Positions 14,334-26,429 of a stretch of 64,000 bases of DNA are shown here, piece after piece. Numbering within the stretch: position 1 is the first letter of the stretch; each line of letters starts with the position of its first letter. The position numbers and the translations under genes were made by a program. Origin of the DNA: Ascidia mentula (Eukaryota > Chordata > Ascidiacea > Phlebobranchia > Ascidiidae); assembly GCA_947561715.1 (NCBI GenBank), contig OX387199.1, positions 13,645,001 to 13,709,000 on the forward strand, written 5' to 3'. The notes under the pieces are model-generated. The model worked only from the letters and a program-made list of their open reading frames with translations, searched no databases and was not told the origin of the DNA.

Positions 14334-14984
14334 TGCAAGTTTTATAGCGGTATTGATTATCATATGTTTATTAAAACATTAGGTACATATAGTTTTTCAT
14401 AAAATTTTCGTTTATAGGTTGCATAGGCGCTTAGTTAAATGTTCGTAACTTCCTTTATTGTTGAAACCTCTTTGGAATCGAAAACTAATGATTCAGAATC
14501 CATGCACCCCCTTGGAACAAATCTTGCACTCCTACTGTTTGATATTTCGTGGCATACGCCATAGAGCGTCTGAAAATTAAGCTGGATCGGTTCGTTACGG
14601 CAAAACAATTCTAGCCGGTATGCCAATGGCTGCTGTGTCCCAAAAATTTATGAGAAACTTCAATGTAGTGAATTCATTTACATATTTTAAAAATATCACC
14701 TAGTATACGAAATAGAATTTTTTCCGTTTAAATTCAATCGATCAAACAAGAATTTTTTTTACTTTTAACGCTGATAACAAAAATCTTTTATATATCTTTG
14801 CAATTGCAAACTATAAAATCGACTTCTTTTTTAATTTGATATCAAAATTTGTGATTAGTAAATAAAAACTCGATCAAAAAACCAAAGGCCCCTGGCAGGC
14901 TGTCGATCGCACAACGTATCAATAATAATGTATTAAAATCCCAACACAGCGATCTTTAGACAGCTCAGATGGATTTATTTAGAG

Positions 14985-15069
14985 AAAAATATATTTCGCC
15001 TAAAACGGCAATTGGCAGTTTTGGTTAATGGAGAAACTGATGATGCCGTTTCAGGCGAAATATATTTTT
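14985..15069. repeat. 26-bp inverted repeat (hairpin) in the B/C spacer
   Basis: The left arm at 14985-15010 and the right arm at 15044-15069 are reverse complements at 25 of 26 positions, with a 33-base loop. I see no target-site duplication. An identical structure is present in the next spacer at 23250-23334. It may be a small foldback transposon or a structured RNA locus; the sequence alone does not decide. Confidence 0.7.
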
Positions 15070-15233
15070 ACAAATTTAAATATGGTTTCATGTACAGGTG
15101 AAGGCAGTGGTGGGAATGAAATATTTTAGCATGTTCTGTCACTGGCAGCATTTCATAGTAATCGCGGGAATACAATGTACAAAGCAATACTTAGGCCTAC
15201 AGATAGGGTTGTTAACAAGCAGTCCGCGTAGGT

Positions 15234-15490
15234 CATTGTTTCTCAAACTTTTTTTGCTGAACGCACGTTCCACCAAGTAAGAGCTAATTACGGAAAGGTC
15301 CTCGCGTACCACCTGGAATGCAGTCGCATACCACGAGTGGTAAACGAACCACCGGTTGGGAAACACTGACTTAAGCTATAAGAGAAAATTTGTCACCAGG
15401 GGCGCCCCAATCGCCCATTCAGTCTCCAGCGCCTCCATACGATTGCAAACGTATATAGGGGGGCGCTGACGCCCACTTTGAGAACCACTG
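15234..15490. mobile_element. hAT-like MITE, 257 bp, copy in the B/C spacer
   Basis: The ends are CATTGTTTCTCAAA and, on the other strand, CAGTGGTTCTCAAA. This is the terminal inverted repeat style typical of hAT elements. The flanks GCGTAGGT and GCAAAGGT match at 6 of 8 bases, as expected for a decayed 8-bp target-site duplication. The homologous spacer near 7020-7035 lacks the element and preserves the empty site. An internal CAGTGTTTCCCAACC-type end (complement at about 15352-15370) suggests a nested or composite element. No transposase was recognised. Confidence 0.75.
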
Positions 15491-15900
15491 GCAAAGGTCG
15501 TTAAACACCAAAAGTTACTAGCTAAAACCCAACACTGAGTGAAGGCCTGGTTTAGCGCTGCATCGCAGAAAGAACTCGGAAGTAAACAATATTTCTGTTT
15601 TTCAGAAGCACAAATTTTTTATTGCGTGTTGTAATTATCAAATGCGAATTTTTTTGCACATTGCTTACATCAAGTTTACATGTCTATGTTTTCCAAACCG
15701 CAAATAGATATTTTCCAATTGTTTTTAAGAAGTGCTGAAATGACGCCTATGGACACAGTAGTAGACCTAGGTTTTTAAAGATTTTGTATTGTGTAGGTAG
15801 ATGCCGTAGATACCTATTGCACCCTTTCCAAAAAATTTATTTCACCAAATTTTATTGAATGTGTATTCTATATATTAGGCACGGGATTTTTCGGCACTGA

Positions 15901-18900
15901 TCAAGTCTCTATTAAATTGACATAATTATGCAGTATCGATTCTTTGTTTCGAAATAATTCTTGTTCCAATTCTTGGACAATCTCCGAGAAGGTGGGTCTT
16001 GAATATCGCTTCCAACTCCAACACTTCATCATCAGAGAATACCTAAACAAAAATCACGTAAAATTTTTGGTCCTTTACTGCATTTTTTAGCCAAAGATTT
16101 TTTTGTTGCAATTTACATGGAAAATGTGTTTTTGTGTTATTAAATTTGTGGTGTTCCGTAAATATTGTGTTGGCAATGAAAAATTTCCATGAAACACTTT
16201 AAAGATCTCGTTTGGTGTGAGGTGATGGCTTTGTAGTAAGCCAACTAAGAACGTACATATGGCAGCTGCAAGTTGGTGGCTGTAACATTCGATGACCAGC
16301 TTCAAGATGTTCAAGAAGTACGTCGAAGTCGAGGTTTGGATAAGGTGGACATCCGAACGTTACAATCTCATACATTAGGTTGCCATACGACCAGCTAAAC
16401 GGGGAAAAAACGGTTGTATTGTTGAAATCGCAAGAGATTTGAAAAACTAAGAGCAAATACAGCAATTGTTTTCACAAAAAATGACAGTAAGAGTATGTCA
16501 ACGAAACATAGATTTGGTTTTGTAGCTTGAGGCTGGAAAATATGTAATTCTTATGTCCTACAATTTCAACACAATCCTAACTGTATTATTACTATACTGG
16601 ATAACAACCATTTATTATAAAACTTACACGTCACTTTTAGTTGTTATGGAAACTTTTCCGCCCATTAAACGTTCCGGACTCGCCCATCTAAACGGAATAC
16701 ACTTCTCCGTCTGCGATCTAATAACGCCATATCTAAAAAAGTTCCCTTATTGTAGCTGCACAAACAAAGATGATAGTGTTGGTATTTCTTCAACATGGTT
16801 ATTGACATGGACTTGATTATGGTCACTCAACTTATATGGTGGTGAGGTTTTAACACTGTTCCATATCCCTAAAGAACGTAATATTGTTCCGAAGAACCTT
16901 TCCAAACTTCAACTCCAAAACTTAAATATCTGGTGCTGCACTTTCCATGTAATTGGGAAAGCATCCAAATTGTATCAAAGTTGAAGTGACTGTGGCACAT
17001 TTTTTACACAAGTAACAATTCTACGTACATTTAAAATGCGTCTCAAATACAAATAACCATTTTCCAATGGTGCCGTTTAAAACGGCTTGGTTACCACTGA
17101 ACTGAACGACGTTTCTCAAATAATTTACCTCTGTGGCACAAATATATTAACAAACCTGTAAACATCGTTTGCGAGACCGAAGTCGGATATTTTGCAAACT
17201 TGATGATCTCCAACCAGTATATTGCGAGCTGCAACATCTCCGTGAATTATCTTTATTTTGGAAAGATACCTGAGACCCTTTGCAACATCGAGCAACATTT
17301 TGTAGAAAACCTCGTACTTGAAATTGTCAGGAAACAAATCGTAGTCCTGAACAAACAGAATGGATTAACAAACGCAAATTTCGTATTAAGGAATTTTATT
17401 AACAAAAATAAATTTTCTGTCCCAGTCAAAACAGCAGGCCACACACAATCACTTTTTTGCCTAATAGGACGCTTCAATGATAAATACTTCTGAACTACCA
17501 AAAACATATTGTGCGCGCGGTAAAATTTTAAACCGCTGGTGGTTCTCAAACTGGGTTTCAGGGGGTAAGCACGCAAATTGTCACGTCTGTAACTAGGAGA
17601 AATTTGGTACAATGTGCAAGATATGTGTTGCCTGGTTTGGATAAAATATCAAAGTGACTATTCAAGAATTCTCAAAAACTCAAAAAAATATTTTCGCAAT
17701 AGGAAGGTCTTATTATATACGCAAAAGAGCCAAGAAGGTTTTGTTCATTACATGTTTTATATGCAACTCATAATTATTTACCTGCACACACTCTGAAAGA
17801 TAGGTCAACAAATCACCGTGCTTTAAATATTCCGTGATCAACATCAAAGGTCTTGTGGTTGTGCAGCACCCAATAACCTTCACTATATTATCGTGGTGTC
17901 CTACGTTGATCATAAACGAAATCTCAGAAAGAAATGCACGACGTCCTTCATCGTTTCGAAACATTTCTGTTTTTTAAAAGAACTCTTTTAATGTAATTTT
18001 AAAAAGTGCAATATATATATACAATTAAACTTTGTTATCATGGTTACGTATTTGTAAAAAAGGCATTTCCTACTGATTTGCAATTGGCTTAATTTTATCC
18101 GCTTCATGCCCTATATATATAACGTCTCTCTTTCCATGTGACTACAAAAGTTAGTTTAAGTACAACTAAACACAATAATATGTCGTTCATGCACTTCGTA
18201 CCGTTCAACATTTTCACAGCAACTTTCGTCTCGGTATTTTCTGACATGTATCCTTCGTACACAGTTCCATGGTTCCCATGTCCAAGTTGTCTAACAAGAG
18301 AAATTGTTCCCTTGGCAATTTCCCAACGAACGCCGAAAGTAGAAATACAGTGATCCTGTAAGGTTTGTTTCAACTAAATTACTACAGAACTACAAAGTAA
18401 AGATTTGCAAGACACGAAAAATAAAATACTTTTGTATGTAATTTGCTTAACGTTGTTGTTAAGCGAAGTGCTTTTTTGCGCGCGGCTGTGGCGGTTTTAT
18501 GCTTGTACAGTTTGTAGCCAATCAACGCGGCAAACAGGATAAACGCAAAAGAACCAACAGAAACAGAAAACGGACCAATAAAAAGCGTACATCCATTCCC
18601 ATCTTTCAATCTGCACAAAAGTTTCTGATTAGTGGAAGTTTGGATTAATTTTTACAAAAAAATATGGCCTGCAGAAAATGACATATTAAATTTCCTTTTT
18701 AATTGTATTGAGATTATTTTTATTACCCTTCACCGGTGAAGAGGAAACGACAGGTACAGTTGGCTCCGACATGTGGGGCTTTACGATCCGTGCAGTAAGC
18801 ACTTTCATCACATGGATTCCTTTCCATGCTACATGAATTTATGTCCATGCAGCCAATGGGTATCTCGGTACCTATGTATAAATGTTTTGTTGTACAACAT

Positions 18901-21900
18901 TTGACCTGATTATAACCGGATTGTCTTTTTCTAATGCATTGAAACGCAGACTAAAGACATGTCAATGACACTTGAATAAGAAACTGATATTACCGTTGTT
19001 GCGGAACTCGATTTTACAATGATTTCATTGTAAAGAAACTATAGTTGACATCAAACTAAAACATTTTGTTTTAACCTACTAAACTCGGCATATTTTAATG
19101 TTGTTACATGATTCATCACTATCGATGGACTTTGATCTGTAACGATTTATCGAGTTCATATTCTAGTTTTGTTGTTATCTTACCCATGGTCTTGTTTGTG
19201 TTTATGCCGCTGCCTTCATATCCACTTTGACACACGCAGCCAGTGCTGATCTCAGATGTAAATTTTTCGCAGTTGGCATTTTTGCTGCAGTATTTAAATT
19301 GTGGTTCGCAGTGAACATCTGCATCAGAATAACGTGACTATGTAACTCCAGAAAAAAAATTTTACGTTTCGCATGGTTTACCTGGTTTCCACACGACAAC
19401 CGTTACAATACATTCCCCTTCAGCGCATTGGTAATTGTTGTAAACCGCCCGAATGACTAATAAGTATTGTTCTTCCCTCATTAGCATTCCAGACGTTGAA
19501 ATAGTTTGCTTGTATGCGACATGTTTTCCCAAGATGTATGGGTGACTTTTGTCAAACATGACGTCAAAAATAGGCTTAAAAACAAATATTTATTGACAAA
19601 TTTGGAAAATTATACATTTACGTATGTCATAATTTGAGTATAGTGGTAAAGTAAATTAACATTTAATCAGCAGTTTAACAGATTAATAAGGTCGTAAATC
19701 TACATATGATCACTAAACTTACAGTTTCATTTGTCGGATCTGCCGGTTCCCCGTATAGAGCATATGAAACTGCCTTTGATTTGGACAAAAAAGAAAGTAG
19801 ACTTTCCACAACTATGAACTTGACAAGCCCATGCGTATGGATCGGGCTTATCCATGAAAGTTCAACCAATGAAGTTCTTCTTTGCATGTCGATCTCTGTG
19901 GTTTTCAATGTGACATTGTGCACGAGTCTGTCCGTGATACCCAAGTCTATAATGGAGAATGAAACACGATGTTTTTAGTGTTTGTCACGAATGTTGCATA
20001 TCAGCAGCAACTTTTCATGAATGTTTCTGAGATTTATTCATACTTGCAGATACAAAAGCCAAAAAAACATTAGTTGTGCCTATTTCTGAGAAACGTGTTT
20101 AGGTTATTATTAATTTGTGTAACTTGTTTTTTATCGATTTGATTTGGTTTCGATAGAACTCTTGCAGAAATATTACGCAAAATCTTGGATTGAATGTTTT
20201 TGAACGAGTGGAGACCTAATGCAGATTAATGTGTATTTTGGACTCCGTAGTTTTACTTCATGAACCGATAACGCACTCACCCCCTTCGAATTGTTATGAA
20301 GACGAATAAAAAATATGACAAATTTTGAAAGATAAATCTGCCAATACGTATAACGATAGGCGTTATACATTATGGTATGTGCAAAATGAAACTCCGATAA
20401 AGAAGTTTTGCTATATGTAAACGAATTCGTCTTTTAAAAAATAAACATTTATATATTTTAGGAGTAAGCTTACAACGGCCCAACAGCGTAGACATGACGC
20501 ACCAATGAGTCGCGACGCTTCATTAGGGAAGTTTTGTTATGACCTATAGGTGGATAACATCCCTGTATGTAAGAGTATTGACATTCTCCATTAGTCTTCT
20601 AAAAATAGGAAACAGTCCAGTGTCGAAAAAGGAGTGCCACTATATCAGGCCCTTGACAAGAAAAATGCATCAAGGATTCATCAGCAAAATTTTTAAACGT
20701 GTCACCTTATAAACGCCCTATCTCGTTTTTTTCTGTGAAATTGCGCTGTAACCAACTAGCGTCGAACACACGCAAATTACCCCACAGTAAATGTACGAAA
20801 TATAAAGTTATGAAAAACACCTCACAAGCTATTTACTTACTGAGGCATATTGTAGCTGCTTCAAAGTATGAGAGAAAGCTATCCATTAGCATACCAATGC
20901 AGTTGTATTGCGCCTTGACAATTCTGGTTTGTGTGTTGCCAGTGCAGTTCCTAAACAATGATTTTTGCATTTATCAAACGACAACTAAGTGTGAAACTTA
21001 CCTTCGGTATGTGGCAGTGAAAAAAGTAAATTCCTGTCCAAACTGCACTTCAAACACAATGCGTTCCATTGTCTGAACATTAATACAACAATATGCATTA
21101 TCGGCCCAGGTTTTTTTCGTTGGTTTTATTTTTCTGGATGATGAAAATGGTTGCCATACAAAATGGACTTTAAAGTTGCAGTTTAATATATAAATAATTT
21201 TTTTATTTAAAAAAGCGGGTTGCTATTCCACAACCAACCAATACGCTTGACATATAACCACTACTGTGAGTCACTTGCGCATCATTGAACATTTCACTCA
21301 ACATAAAGTAATGTTTTTGACCATTGGTGCCAGTCTACATCAGTAACAACCCTATTTAACTTTGAACTTGTTTACAACTTACAGCTTGAATTGCAGTAAA
21401 ACCTTGTTCAATGTAGAAGTGGCACAAATTCCCATTTAATGCATCATCGCAATTAATCAATGAAACATCAGGGTCTGTCACAGTTTCGTTTTTTCTGAGA
21501 AATAATAAGTTTGAAAGGAAGAATTTTTTTTATTTTGGCAAATTCTAAGCGACAGCAATATTCATATTTCGTTGATCGCATGACGACAAAGTGAACAAAT
21601 ACACATACCTGTGAGAATATGTTTTGTTGTTACGTCCCTGAAGTTTAATCCAAAACCCATCAGGCTTTTCTGAATGAATAAAGCAAGCAGTCGGTCTTTA
21701 CATTGCGTATACTACCTCGAAAGCGGTTGTGAATTATACTTACCAAAATCTAAGTGGCTCAAAAAAACATGTAAAAGCAATTGTACGGACTTGGTTCCAT
21801 TTTCATTGGCGTGAAACTCCACTACATGTTCGGTCGAAATGTTGAGTTTATCGTTGTATTCTATGACAAAATAGGGTACCGATGGTAGCTTCTATAATAT

Positions 21901-22098
21901 TGCTGAGAGTAGCTTCTTTGAAGAAAACAATTTGAATACATTCATTTATTCTTTTGGATACACAAAAATAGTATCTTTGATTTAATACCCAGCTTAAAAG
22001 GTTATTGTATAGATGCAATAAAACCAACCTTTGCATGCTGTTCCTTTCGTCGATCCATACCAACAAATAATTATTGCTAATCTAAGCAAACAACTCAT
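15901..22098 (-). pseudogene. RTK-C, receptor tyrosine kinase copy with an exon-1 stop
   Basis: This copy has the same 18-exon layout as RTK-E. The leader exon starts at ATG 22098 (MSCLLRLAIIICWYG), the FN3-like exons lie at about 19946-19725 and 19574-19380, the EGF-like exons near 19320-19180 and 18875-18730, and the membrane exon near 18612-18430. The kinase exons run from about 18355 down to the stop at 15901-15903. The catalytic motifs [21 protein letters not shown] and WASPE are all present. One private change places Val where the others have Asp in the GDRW segment before the kinase. Exon 1 carries the TAA shared with A and B (21994-21996) and a second stop just after it. From about 17.1 to 20.6 kb it is almost identical to RTK-E, which implies a recent copy or gene conversion. 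Confidence 0.75.
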
Positions 22099-22411
22099 AA
22101 TCTTGTTTTGTAATTTCCTCTTGTATAAATAACGCTGAACACAGACGAACACCTCGCTGCCTTTCGCGATCATCGCTTCAGTCAAACATCCCCAGGGCAA
22201 ACTGGTCAGTGGCTTGATTACAGTCTTCCGACAGGATACAAAGCCACGAAAATGGGTGTCGCAAGATTTTCTGTTATGCATAGGCATGATAGGGCAAGAA
22301 ATCGGTTAACAAACCACAAAGGGAGAACACCAGCAAGCAATGACTGACTTGTTAATTAATAATACAATGGTTATTTGCGCAAGCAAGTATTTTTTGATTG
22401 GCTTCTGCTTT

Positions 22412-22598
22412 TTATTCATATTGCTTAATATTTTCAAGGAAAACATCTTGTCCGGCTTTCATTCCATCCTTATTGCATTCTTCGAAATACGGAAGTTTTT
22501 TCATTCGTACAATCCAATCGTGTAGTTTTGGAAATTTGGCCGCACCCATTGTAAGCACAGAAATCCATACATAAAACAGACGTTATTCCGAATAAATT
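22412..22598 (-). pseudogene. GST-C remnant: last exon only
   Basis: This is the same orphan last-exon remnant as at 14147-14333, in the same position upstream of RTK-C, and nearly identical to it. The block 13.1-15.85 kb and the block 21.35-24.1 kb correspond at a constant offset of about 8,265 bases, so one was copied from the other after the GST had already been lost. Confidence 0.75.
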
Positions 22599-23249
22599 TG
22601 CAAGTTTTATAGCGGTATTGATTATCATATGTTTATTAAAACATTAGGTACATATAGTTTTTCATAAAATTTTCGTTTATAGGTTGCATAGGCGCTTAGT
22701 TAAATGTTCGTAACTTCCTTTATTGTTGAAACCTCTTTGGAATCGAAAACTAATGATTCAGAATCCATGCACCCCCTTGGAACAAATCTTGCACCCCTAC
22801 TGTTTGATATTTCGTGGCATACGCCATAGAGCGTCTGAAAATTAAGCTGGATCGGTTCGTTACGGCAAAACAATTCTAGCCGGTATGCCAATGGCTGCTG
22901 TGTCCCAAAAATTTATGAGAAACTTCAATGTAGTGAATTCATTTACATATTTTAAAAATATCACCTAGTATACGAAATAGAATTTTTTCCGTTTGAATTC
23001 AATCGGTCAAACAAGAATTTTTTTTACTTTTAACGCTGATAACAAAAATCTTTTATATATCTTTGCAATTGCAAACTATAAAATCGACTTCTTTTTTAAT
23101 TTGATATCAAAATTTGTGATTAGTAAATAAAAACTCGATCAAAAAACCAAAGGCCCCTGGCAGGCTGTCGATCGCACAACGTATCAATAATAATGTATTA
23201 AAATCCCAACACAGCGATCTTTAGACAGCTCAGATGGATTTATTTAGAG

Positions 23250-23334
23250 AAAAATATATTTCGCCTAAAACGGCAATTGGCAGTTTTGGTTAATGGAGAA
23301 ACTGATGATGCCGTTTCAGGCGAAATATATTTTT
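23250..23334. repeat. 26-bp inverted repeat (hairpin), second copy
   Basis: This is the copy of the hairpin at 14985-15069 carried by the 8,265-bp-offset duplication. Arms and loop are conserved. Confidence 0.7.
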
Positions 23335-23498
23335 ACAAATTTAAATATGGATTCATGTACAGGTGAAGGCAGTGGTGGGAATGAAATATTTTAGCATGTT
23401 CTGTCACTGGCAGCATTTCATAGTAATCGCGGGAATACAATGTACAAAGCAATACTTAGGCCTACAGATAGGGTTGTTAACAAGCAGTCCGCGTAGGT

Positions 23499-23755
23499 CA
23501 TTGTTTCTCAAACTTTTTTTGCTGAACGCACGTTCCACCAAGTAAGAGCTAATTACGGAAAGGTCCTCGCGTACCACCTGGAATGCAGTCGCATACCACG
23601 AGTGGTAAACGAACCACCGGTTGGGAAACACTGACTTAAGCTATAAGAGAAAATTTGTCACCAGGGGCGCCCCAATCGCCCATTCAGTCTCCAGCGCCTC
23701 CATACGATTGCAAACGTATATAGGGGGGCGCTGACGCCCACTTTGAGAACCACTG
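23499..23755. mobile_element. hAT-like MITE, copy in the C/D spacer
   Basis: This is the second copy of the element at 15234-15490, carried along by segmental duplication rather than by a new insertion, since the flanks are the same. The left edge of the 2,264-bp tandem duplication (23664) lies inside it. Confidence 0.75.
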
Positions 23756-24165
23756 GCAAAGGTCGTTAAACACCAAAAGTTACTAGCTAAAACCCAACAC
23801 TGAGTGAAGGCCTGGTTTAGCGCTGCATCGCAGAAAGAACTCGGAAGTAAACAATATTTCTGTTTTTCAGAAGCACAAATTTTTTATTGCGTGTTGTAAT
23901 TATCAAATGCGAATTTTTTTGCACATTGCTTACATCAAGTTTACATGTCTATGTTTTCCAAACCGCAAATAGATATTTTCCAATTGTTTTTAAGAAGTGC
24001 TGAAATGACGCCTATGGACACAGTAGTAGACCTAGGTTTTTAAAGATTTTGTATTGTGTAGGTAGATGCCGTAGATACCTATTGCACCCTTTCCAAAAAA
24101 TTTATTTCACCAAATTTTATTGAATGTGTATTCTATATATTAGGCACGGGATTTTTCGGCACTGA

Positions 24166-25769
24166 TCAAGTCTCTATTAAATTGACATAATTATGCAGTA
24201 TCGATTCTTTGTTTCGAAATAATTCTTGTTCCAATTCTTGGACAATCTCCGAGAAGGTGGGTCTTGAACATCGCTTCCAACTCCAACACTTCATCATCAG
24301 AGAATACCTAAACAAAAATCACGTAAAATTTTTGGTCCTTTACTGCATTTTTTAGCCAAAGATTTTTTTGTTGCAATTTACATGGAAAATGTGTTTTTGT
24401 GTTATTAAATTTGTGGTGTTCCGTAAATAATGTGTTGGCAATGAAAAATTTCCATGAAACACTTTAAAGATCTCAGTTGGTGTGAGGTGATGGCTGTAGT
24501 AGGCCAACTAAGAACGTACATGTGGCAGCTGCAAGTTGGTGGCTGTGACATTCGATGACCAGCTTCAAGATGTTCAAGAAGTACGTCGAAGTGGAGGTTT
24601 GGATAAGGTGGACATCCGAACGTTACAATCTCATACATTAGGTTGCCATACGACCAGCTAAACGGGGAAAAAACGGTTGTATTGTTGAAATCGCAAGAGA
24701 TTTGAAAAACTAAGAGCAAATACAGCAATTGTTTTCACAAAAAATGACAGTAAGGGAATGTCAACGAAACATAGACATGATTTTGTAGTTGGAGGCTGGA
24801 AAATATGTAAATATGTAATATGTAATTTTATTGATAATGGTTGTAGAAACAATCGAAACGTTTACATAAAGTTTTCCAGCACTGTATTGGCTATTCTGTT
24901 CATATTAAAGATTTACAAAACCGTTAGTTATGTTCCTATGTAATTCTTGTGTCTTACAATTTCAACACAGTCCTAACTGTATTATTACTATACTGGACAA
25001 CAACCATTTATTATAAAACTTACACGTCACTTTTAGTTGTTATGGAAACTTTTCCGCCCATTAAACGTTCCGGACTCGCCCATCTAAACGGAATACACTT
25101 CTCCGTCTGCGATCGAATAACGCCATATCTAAAAAAATGTTCCCTTATTGTAGCTGCACAAACAAAGATGATAGTGTTGGTATTTCTTCCACATGGTTAT
25201 TAACATGGACTTGATTATGGTCACTCAACTTATATGGTGGTGAGGTTTTAACACTGTTCCATATCCCTAAAGAACGTAATATTGTTCCGAAGAACCTTTC
25301 GAAACTTCAACTCCAAAACTTAAATATCTGGTGCTGCACTTTCCATGTAATTGGGAAGTGTTAAAAACTTGTAATGTCAGAAAGCATCCAAATTGTATCA
25401 AAGTTGAAGTGACTGTGGCACATTTTTTACACAAGTAACAATTCTACGTACATTTAAAATGCGTCTCAAATACAAATAACCATTTTCCAATGGTGCCGTT
25501 TAAAACGGCTTGGTTCCCACTGAACTGAACGACGTTTCTCAAATAATTTACCTCTGTGGCACAAATATATTAACAAACCTGTAAACATCGTTTGCGAGAC
25601 CGAAGTCGGATATTTTGCAAACTTGATGATCTCCAACCAGTATATTGCGAGCTGCAACATCTCCGTGAATTATCTTTATTTTGGAAAGATACCTGAGACC
25701 CTTTGCAACATCGAGCAACATTTTGTAGAAAACCTCGTACTTGAAATTGTCAGGAAACAAATCGTAGTC
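24166..25769 (-). pseudogene. RTK-D, 3' fragment with only the last four kinase exons
   Basis: This fragment carries the [11 protein letters not shown] exon (starting at 25769), the activation-loop and WASPE exon, the subdomain IX-X exon and the final exon with its stop at 24166-24168. It has no leader, ectodomain, membrane segment or ATP-binding exons, because the tandem duplication copied only this part. It lies directly downstream of RTK-E, so it could at most be reached by transcript read-through. All four exons are open and match RTK-E. Confidence 0.85.
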
Positions 25770-25927
25770 CTGAACAAACAGAATGGATTAACAAACGCAA
25801 ATTTCGTATTAAGGAATTTTATTAACAAAAATAAATTTTCTGTCCCAGTCAAAACAGCAGGCCACACACAATCACTTTTTTGCCTAATAGGACGCTTCAA
25901 TGATAAATACTTCTGAACTACCAAAAA

Positions 25928-26019
25928 GGGGCGCCCCAATCGCCCATTCAGTCTCCAGCGCCTCCATACGATTGCAAACGTATATAGGGGGGCGCTGACG
26001 CCCACTTTGAGAACCACTG
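25928..26019. mobile_element. Partial hAT-like MITE created by the tandem duplication
   Basis: This is the right part of the 257-bp MITE, corresponding to 23664-23755. It is truncated at the duplication junction and keeps the CAGTGGTTCTCAAA end. Confidence 0.8.
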
Positions 26020-26429
26020 GCAAAGGTCGTTAAACACCAAAAGTTACTAGCTAAAACCCAACACTGAGTGAAGGCCTGGTGTAGCGCTGCATCGCAGAAA
26101 GAACTCGGAAGTAAACAATATTTCTGTTTTTCAGAAGCACAAATTTTTTATTGCGTGTTGTAATTATCAAATGCGAATTTTTTTGCACATTGCTTACATC
26201 AAGTTTACATGTCTATGTTTTCCAAACCGCAAATAGATATTTTCCAATTGTTTTTAAGAAGTGCTGAAATGACGCCTATGGACACAGTAGTAGACCTAGG
26301 TTTTTAAAGATTTTGTATTGTGTAGGTAGATGCCGTAGATACCTATTGCACCCTTTCCAAAAAATTTATTTCACCAAATTTTATTGAATGTGTATTCTAT
26401 ATATTAGGCACGGGATTTTTCGGCACTGA

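Noticed and set aside
15139-15366. 75-codon minus-strand frame in the MITE (MFPNRWFVYHSWYATAF)
   Set aside because: It lies wholly within the hAT-like MITE and resembles no transposase block; a chance frame that recurs only because the spacer was duplicated.
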